This document shows positions 60,576-64,000 of a stretch of 64,000 nucleotides of DNA, piece after piece. The stretch covers positions 5,828,001 to 5,892,000 of the forward strand of contig NZ_CP045702.1 in assembly GCF_014216315.1 (NCBI RefSeq), given 5' to 3'. The DNA comes from Streptomyces finlayi. GTDB lineage: Bacteria > Actinomycetota > Actinomycetes > Streptomycetales > Streptomycetaceae. The notes below the pieces were generated by a model, which saw nothing but the letters and a program-made list of their open reading frames with translations, had not been told where the DNA came from and made no database searches. The number at the start of each line of letters is the position of its first letter. Positions within the stretch are counted from its first letter, which is position 1. The translations under genes and the position numbers were made by a program.

Positions 60576-60787
60576 GGTTCAATGCGGGCTCCTCTCGAAC
60601 GGCATCCTCGGCTGCGGAACGGTGGGACGCACCGTCGGTGCGTGAGCTCGTGGTGCGCCGCGCCCGGCCGATCCGCAGTGCACCGACCGGGTGGTTCGTA
60701 CGGGGGTCCGAGCGGGCGGTCCCCGGGCCCGCCCTCCGCCGAACCAAGACGAGACGTATCGGTTGGCTCCACGCTAGATTGGCGGAC

Positions 60788-61402
60788 ATGTCACCCACCA
60801 AGGCCCCCGACTCCAGCCGCCGCAGCGACCGCTCCCGCCGCGCCATCCACGACGCCGCTCTCGCCCTGGTCGTGGAGGTCGGCTACGGGAAGACGACGAT
60901 CGAGGGGATCGCCGCCCGGGCCGGGGTCGGCAAGCAGACGATCTACCGCTGGTGGCCGTCGAAGGCGGCCGTACTCCTGGAGGCGTTCACCGCCCTCGCG
61001 GAACGGGCGGCGGAGACCGCGGGGGAGGTGCACGGGCTGCCGGACACCGGGGATCTCGCGGCCGACCTCAAGCGCGTCCTGCGTGCCACCGTCGACGAAC
61101 TGAACGACCCGGCGATCGAGGCGCCGACCCGCGCGCTCACCGCCGAGGGGATCGTCGATCCGAAGCTGGGCGCCGAATTCACCGAGAAACTGCTCGACCC
61201 GCAGCTCCAGTTCTATGTCACACGCTTGCGCGCCGCCCAGGAGGCCGGACAGCTCAGGGCCGGTATCGACCCCCGCATCGCCCTGGAGCTGCTGATCGCA
61301 CCCCTGACCCACCGCTGGCTGCTACGGACCCTCCCGCTGACACACGCGTACGCCGACACCGTGGTCGACTACGCCCTCCGGGGCCTGTCGGCGGAGGACT
61401 GA
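60788..61402 (+). CDS. TetR-family regulator
   Basis: This 204-residue protein has helix-turn-helix GYGKTTIEGIAARAGVGKQT followed by IYRWWPSKAAVLL. A helical effector domain follows (EKLLDPQLQFYVTRLRAAQE). ATG 60788. The adjacent DDAH remnant and the spacer 60576-60787 hold no other gene, so its original target may have been the lost gene. The 61403-61541 gap has no clear gene. Confidence 0.9.
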   Translation: MSPTKAPDSSRRSDRSRRAIHDAALALVVEVGYGKTTIEGIAARAGVGKQTIYRWWPSKAAVLLEAFTALAERAAETAGEVHGLPDTGDLAADLKRVLRATVDELNDPAIEAPTRALTAEGIVDPKLGAEFTEKLLDPQLQFYVTRLRAAQEAGQLRAGIDPRIALELLIAPLTHRWLLRTLPLTHAYADTVVDYALRGLSAED

Positions 61403-61541
61403 AACAAGCCCGGTATGTCATGACATCCGGCGTGATGGCACTCACCTTCGTGTATCTCACCCCGTACCCGCTCGAGAACTCTGGCCACCCAGGGCGCAGG
61501 ATGGTGGGACGATGGAGAGGCAACGTGAGGTGAGGGGATAG

Positions 61542-62300
61542 ATGGGCGCCGATTCCGGCCGTTATCGCGGCACAGAGAACAGGATTACCCAGTGGCTGCG
61601 GCGACGACCCAAACCGCAGCGGGCCGAAGCCGATGACAGGGCGGCCCGCCTGGAGCTGCTACTGGCCGTCGCCGACGCGGGCATGCCGATCTCGCCCGCC
61701 GCGCATCCGAACGGTTACCGGTGTTCGTGCGAACGCGTCGGATGTCCGACCCCCGCGCGTCACCCCGTCTCGTTCGCCTGGCAGACCCAGTCGACGACCG
61801 ACCGCGCGCAGATCGAGCGCTGGGCCGAAGGCCAGCCACTGGCCAACTTCATCACCGCGACGGGCATGATCCACGACGTCCTGGACGTCCCGCTGACCGC
61901 CGGTGCCGGAGCTCTGGAACGGCTCCTCGCCGCCGGGATCGACGTCGGCCCCGTCGCCCGGTCCGGCCAGGACAGGATGCTCTTCTTCACCGCCACCCGC
62001 GGGACCCCCGAGGACGAGGACGAGTGGTGGCCCTGCGAGCTGGACTGCCACCCCGAGACCATGGACGAGCATCCGGGGCTGCGCTGGCACTGCCGCGGCA
62101 GCTATGTCCTGATCCCGCCCGCGCGGCTTCCCGGTGAGCTGGATGAGCTCGATGTGCACTGGCTCAGGGGACCGGAGCATCCGCTGCCGGATCCGCTGAC
62201 CCTGCTGGAGACGCTGACCGACGCGTGCGCGCAGTACGCGGACTCCGCGGAGCAGAGCGACCTGGACCACGATTCCGTGGCATGGCCGCTCAGCCGCTAG
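61542..62300 (+). CDS. Bifunctional DNA primase/polymerase (Prim-Pol)-like protein
   Basis: This 252-residue protein has a Zn-like CSCERVGCPTPARHP loop and the Prim-Pol fold region (TATGMIHDVLDVPLTAGAGA and a tryptophan-rich strand). The standard catalytic DxD and histidine are hard to place, so activity may be lost. Such proteins are scattered and conserved in Streptomyces. The TAG stop falls in the CTAG of the repeat element at 62297. Confidence 0.7.
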   Translation: MGADSGRYRGTENRITQWLRRRPKPQRAEADDRAARLELLLAVADAGMPISPAAHPNGYRCSCERVGCPTPARHPVSFAWQTQSTTDRAQIERWAEGQPLANFITATGMIHDVLDVPLTAGAGALERLLAAGIDVGPVARSGQDRMLFFTATRGTPEDEDEWWPCELDCHPETMDEHPGLRWHCRGSYVLIPPARLPGELDELDVHWLRGPEHPLPDPLTLLETLTDACAQYADSAEQSDLDHDSVAWPLSR

Positions 62301-62462
62301 GTCCTGTCTGGAGTTCCCCCGCGGCGTCGCGGCGTCCGGCACCGCCGCCTCCGGCGTTGTCGTCAGTCGCGAGGGCTCCGCCATCGCTCCCTCCTCCGCC
62401 TTGGATTCGACGGCACCGGACGCCGCTCCTTCTCCCGCGCTGGAACTCCAGACAGGACCTAG
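62297..62462. repeat. Palindromic dispersed element, long copy, flanked by CTAG
   Basis: The terminal inverted arms 62297-62317 and 62442-62462 are perfect, each starting or ending with CTAG. The first 63 and last 24 bases match the reverse complement of the short copy at 26125-26207, with about 80 bases inserted between them. It begins in the stop codon of the primase-polymerase gene. Confidence 0.85.
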
Positions 62463-62474
62463 GACCGGGCGGTG

Positions 62475-63467
62475 CTATGAACCCTTCGCGGCCGTCAGGC
62501 CGGGAAGGCGGTTCAGTACGCGTACCTTGCCGTCGCCGTCCGACGCGTTCCGCCCGGGGACGTACACGAGCTGGCTGGAGACCCGCTCCTTCGTGAGCGA
62601 GCTCTTGACCTCGCCCGTCAGCAGCGCCTCCACGTCCGAGTTCAGCACCGGCTTCAGCCCCGGAGCCGCTGTCTGCCGCTCGAAGTGCTTGCTGCTGAAG
62701 AAGACCAGCGCCCCGCCGTCCTCCGTCGTGAGTCCGAGCGGCGCGAACGTTCCCGTGTCCAGGGACTGGTCGACGTACTGGTACGAGAAACCGGCCACCC
62801 GCGTGTTCTTGCGCGTGTCGCGCCATGCCGAGGTGGCCGGCCCGGGGGCGAACACGTCCGGGTCGCCGTCCTTGAGATAGTCGGCGTACGTCGTGCTCAA
62901 GTCCACCGGCTTCACGGCCAGTTCGGCCGCGTCCGCGGTCACCGGCTCGGCCAGACCGTCGTCGTCCACCCGGAAACCGGGAAGCTGGGCAGGGGTGACG
63001 ACCGCCAGATAGGCGGCCTTCCACAGCGCGTCGGGACCGGTACGCACGAAGACCAGCAGCCAGCGGGTGTCCAGCTTCCCCGCGTCCTGGTCACGGTTGG
63101 AGTCGGTGTCCGCGACGAACCAGCGGGGCCAGCCGGCCTTCTTCGGGATCGTGTACGTGGCATCGGTCAGCTCCAGCGGCCGGTGGGCCGGGTTGCCTTC
63201 CGGGCTGTTCTTCTGCCGCGCCTTGAGACCCGCCTGGTTGATCGCACCGAGCGAACCGGTCACCCGGTCCGCGTCCAGCGCCGGATCGTACGCCTTGTCC
63301 GCCTTGTTGTAGGCGCTCGTGAAGTCCTCCAGGGCCCGTGCGGCCTCAGACTTCGTCGCTCCCGGTACGACTTCCAGCTCGCCGTGCACCGTCACGCAGC
63401 CGCTCGCCGTCACGCTCAGCACTGTCGCCGTCGCGAGCCCCGCCGCCAGTCGCCCCAGCCTTCTCAT
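62475..63467 (-). CDS. Lipoprotein, conserved in actinobacteria, unknown function
   Basis: This 330-residue protein has signal peptide MRRLGRLAAGLATATVLSV and lipobox TASGC (about residue 24). A mature region with Thr/Asp-rich beta segments (FTSAYNKADKAYD, LVFVRTGPDALWKAAYLAVV, GGALVFFSSKHFERQ) follows. Start 63467 overlaps the 3' end of the EfeU gene by 122 bp. Its position next to an iron permease suggests an iron-related role (inference). Confidence 0.8.
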   Translation of the reverse strand: MRRLGRLAAGLATATVLSVTASGCVTVHGELEVVPGATKSEAARALEDFTSAYNKADKAYDPALDADRVTGSLGAINQAGLKARQKNSPEGNPAHRPLELTDATYTIPKKAGWPRWFVADTDSNRDQDAGKLDTRWLLVFVRTGPDALWKAAYLAVVTPAQLPGFRVDDDGLAEPVTADAAELAVKPVDLSTTYADYLKDGDPDVFAPGPATSAWRDTRKNTRVAGFSYQYVDQSLDTGTFAPLGLTTEDGGALVFFSSKHFERQTAAPGLKPVLNSDVEALLTGEVKSSLTKERVSSQLVYVPGRNASDGDGKVRVLNRLPGLTAAKGS

Positions 63468-64000
63468 CCGTTGCTTTCTGCGCCTTCTGATCCGTCGCCC
63501 GCACTGACCGTCCGAACCCTACCGGGGCGAGGAACAGCGCGAGCGTGGGGACCAGATACAGCGCCCACACCGTGACCTGAAGAACGGTCGGATCGGGCTG
63601 GAAGTTGAACACGCCCTTCAGCAGCGTTCCGTACCAGCTGTCGGGCGGGACCGCGGCGCTGACGTCGAAGGCCTTGTTCCGCAGACCGGCCAGGAACTCC
63701 GCCTCCTGGAGGTCGTGCACGCCGTACGCCAGCACACCGGCCGCCACCACGACCAGCATCCCGCCCGTCCAGGTGAAGAATCTCGCGAGGTTGATCCGCA
63801 GCGCCCCGCGATAGAACAGCCACCCCAGCACGACGGCGGTGGCGATCCCGAGAAGGACCCCGATCAGCGGCGACGAGGACCCCTCGCCGCTCGCCCGCAC
63901 CGACGCCCACACGAACAGCGCGGTCTCCAGGCCCTCACGGCCCACCGCCAGGAAAGCCGTCGCCACGAGCGCGCCGGTGCCCATCGCGAGCGCCGCGTCG
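63346..64000 (-). CDS. FTR1/EfeU-type iron permease, 5' end beyond window
   Basis: At least 217 residues are visible. Family signature REGLET is present (ferrous or ferric iron-binding glutamate), with four to five helices after it and HDLQEAEFL. Ends in a long charged tail (KAQKATDEKAGATGGG...) not usual for the family. The tail is out of frame with and overlaps the lipoprotein gene. EfeU imports iron together with EfeO and EfeB, which would lie outside the window. Confidence 0.9.
   Translation of the reverse strand, partial: DAALAMGTGALVATAFLAVGREGLETALFVWASVRASGEGSSSPLIGVLLGIATAVVLGWLFYRGALRINLARFFTWTGGMLVVVAAGVLAYGVHDLQEAEFLAGLRNKAFDVSAAVPPDSWYGTLLKGVFNFQPDPTVLQVTVWALYLVPTLALFLAPVGFGRSVRATDQKAQKATDEKAGATGGGARDGDSAERDGERLRDGARRAGSRTGSDEV

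Overview
The window is about 72-73% G+C, densely coded, with GTG/ATG starts, GGAGG-type ribosome sites, many lipoproteins, TetR/PucR/MerR regulators and F420-type oxidoreductases. This points to a Streptomyces chromosome, probably an arm-to-core region. No ribosomal RNA or tRNA gene was found. The one clear RNA gene is RNase P RNA (rnpB).

Region by region: 1-0.8 kb holds the end of an aldehyde dehydrogenase and a 3Fe-4S type ferredoxin. 0.9-6.1 kb is a polyhydroxybutyrate / 3-hydroxybutyrate locus (secreted depolymerase, 3-hydroxybutyrate dehydrogenase, GAF-PucR regulator). It is followed by a degenerate tandem repeat with a 62-bp period. 6.4-12.8 kb is a leftward operon: a KstR-like TetR regulator, a branched-chain/aromatic-type ABC importer (binding protein, two ATPases, two permeases) and an alpha/beta hydrolase. 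13-16.2 kb is a translationally coupled glycosyltransferase, methyltransferase and terpene-cyclase-like cassette. 16.3-22.5 kb carries assorted genes (F420 oxidoreductase, amidase, methyltransferase, MFS pump). 22.7-26.1 kb holds a fused acyl-CoA dehydrogenase (FadE34 type) and an Ltp1-type thiolase. 30-33 kb holds a MaoC hydratase, a zinc alcohol dehydrogenase and a 17-beta-HSD4-type SDR.

Three copies of a TnnAACnnGTTnnA box lie upstream of the KstR/glycosyltransferase divergon, the FadE34/thiolase pair and the MaoC/ADH/SDR operon. This is the mycobacterial KstR operator pattern. It suggests one regulon for side-chain beta-oxidation of a sterol or other branched acyl-CoA, possibly together with the liv-type importer.

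33-41.5 kb is conserved housekeeping: Nif3, a zinc-ribbon coiled coil, RNase H/phosphatase, KDPG aldolase, YaaA and a MerR/membrane pair, ending at rnpB and its terminator. Immediately behind rnpB (42.2-45 kb) is a lower-G+C island of remnants: a DNA-methylase fragment, a Fic toxin with a fused HTH plus VbhA-type antitoxin, a four-copy 9-bp iteron overlapping its promoter, a decayed DNRLRE/LamG surface-protein end and an immunity-like gene. 45-64 kb holds secreted glycan enzymes (GH109-like), a GT2 glycosyltransferase, PhoD phosphatase, MFS pumps with TetR regulators, Rsm22, a primase-polymerase protein and the start of an EfeU iron permease.

Two further themes stand out. One palindromic repeat element occurs twice in opposite orientations (26.1 and 62.3 kb), each time at a CTAG that supplies the stop codon of the preceding gene. 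Several genes carry internal deletions or frameshifts (ABC ATPase/histidine kinase, acetyltransferase, DDAH-like hydrolase, lipoprotein), so either this strain is losing accessory genes or the assembly has errors.
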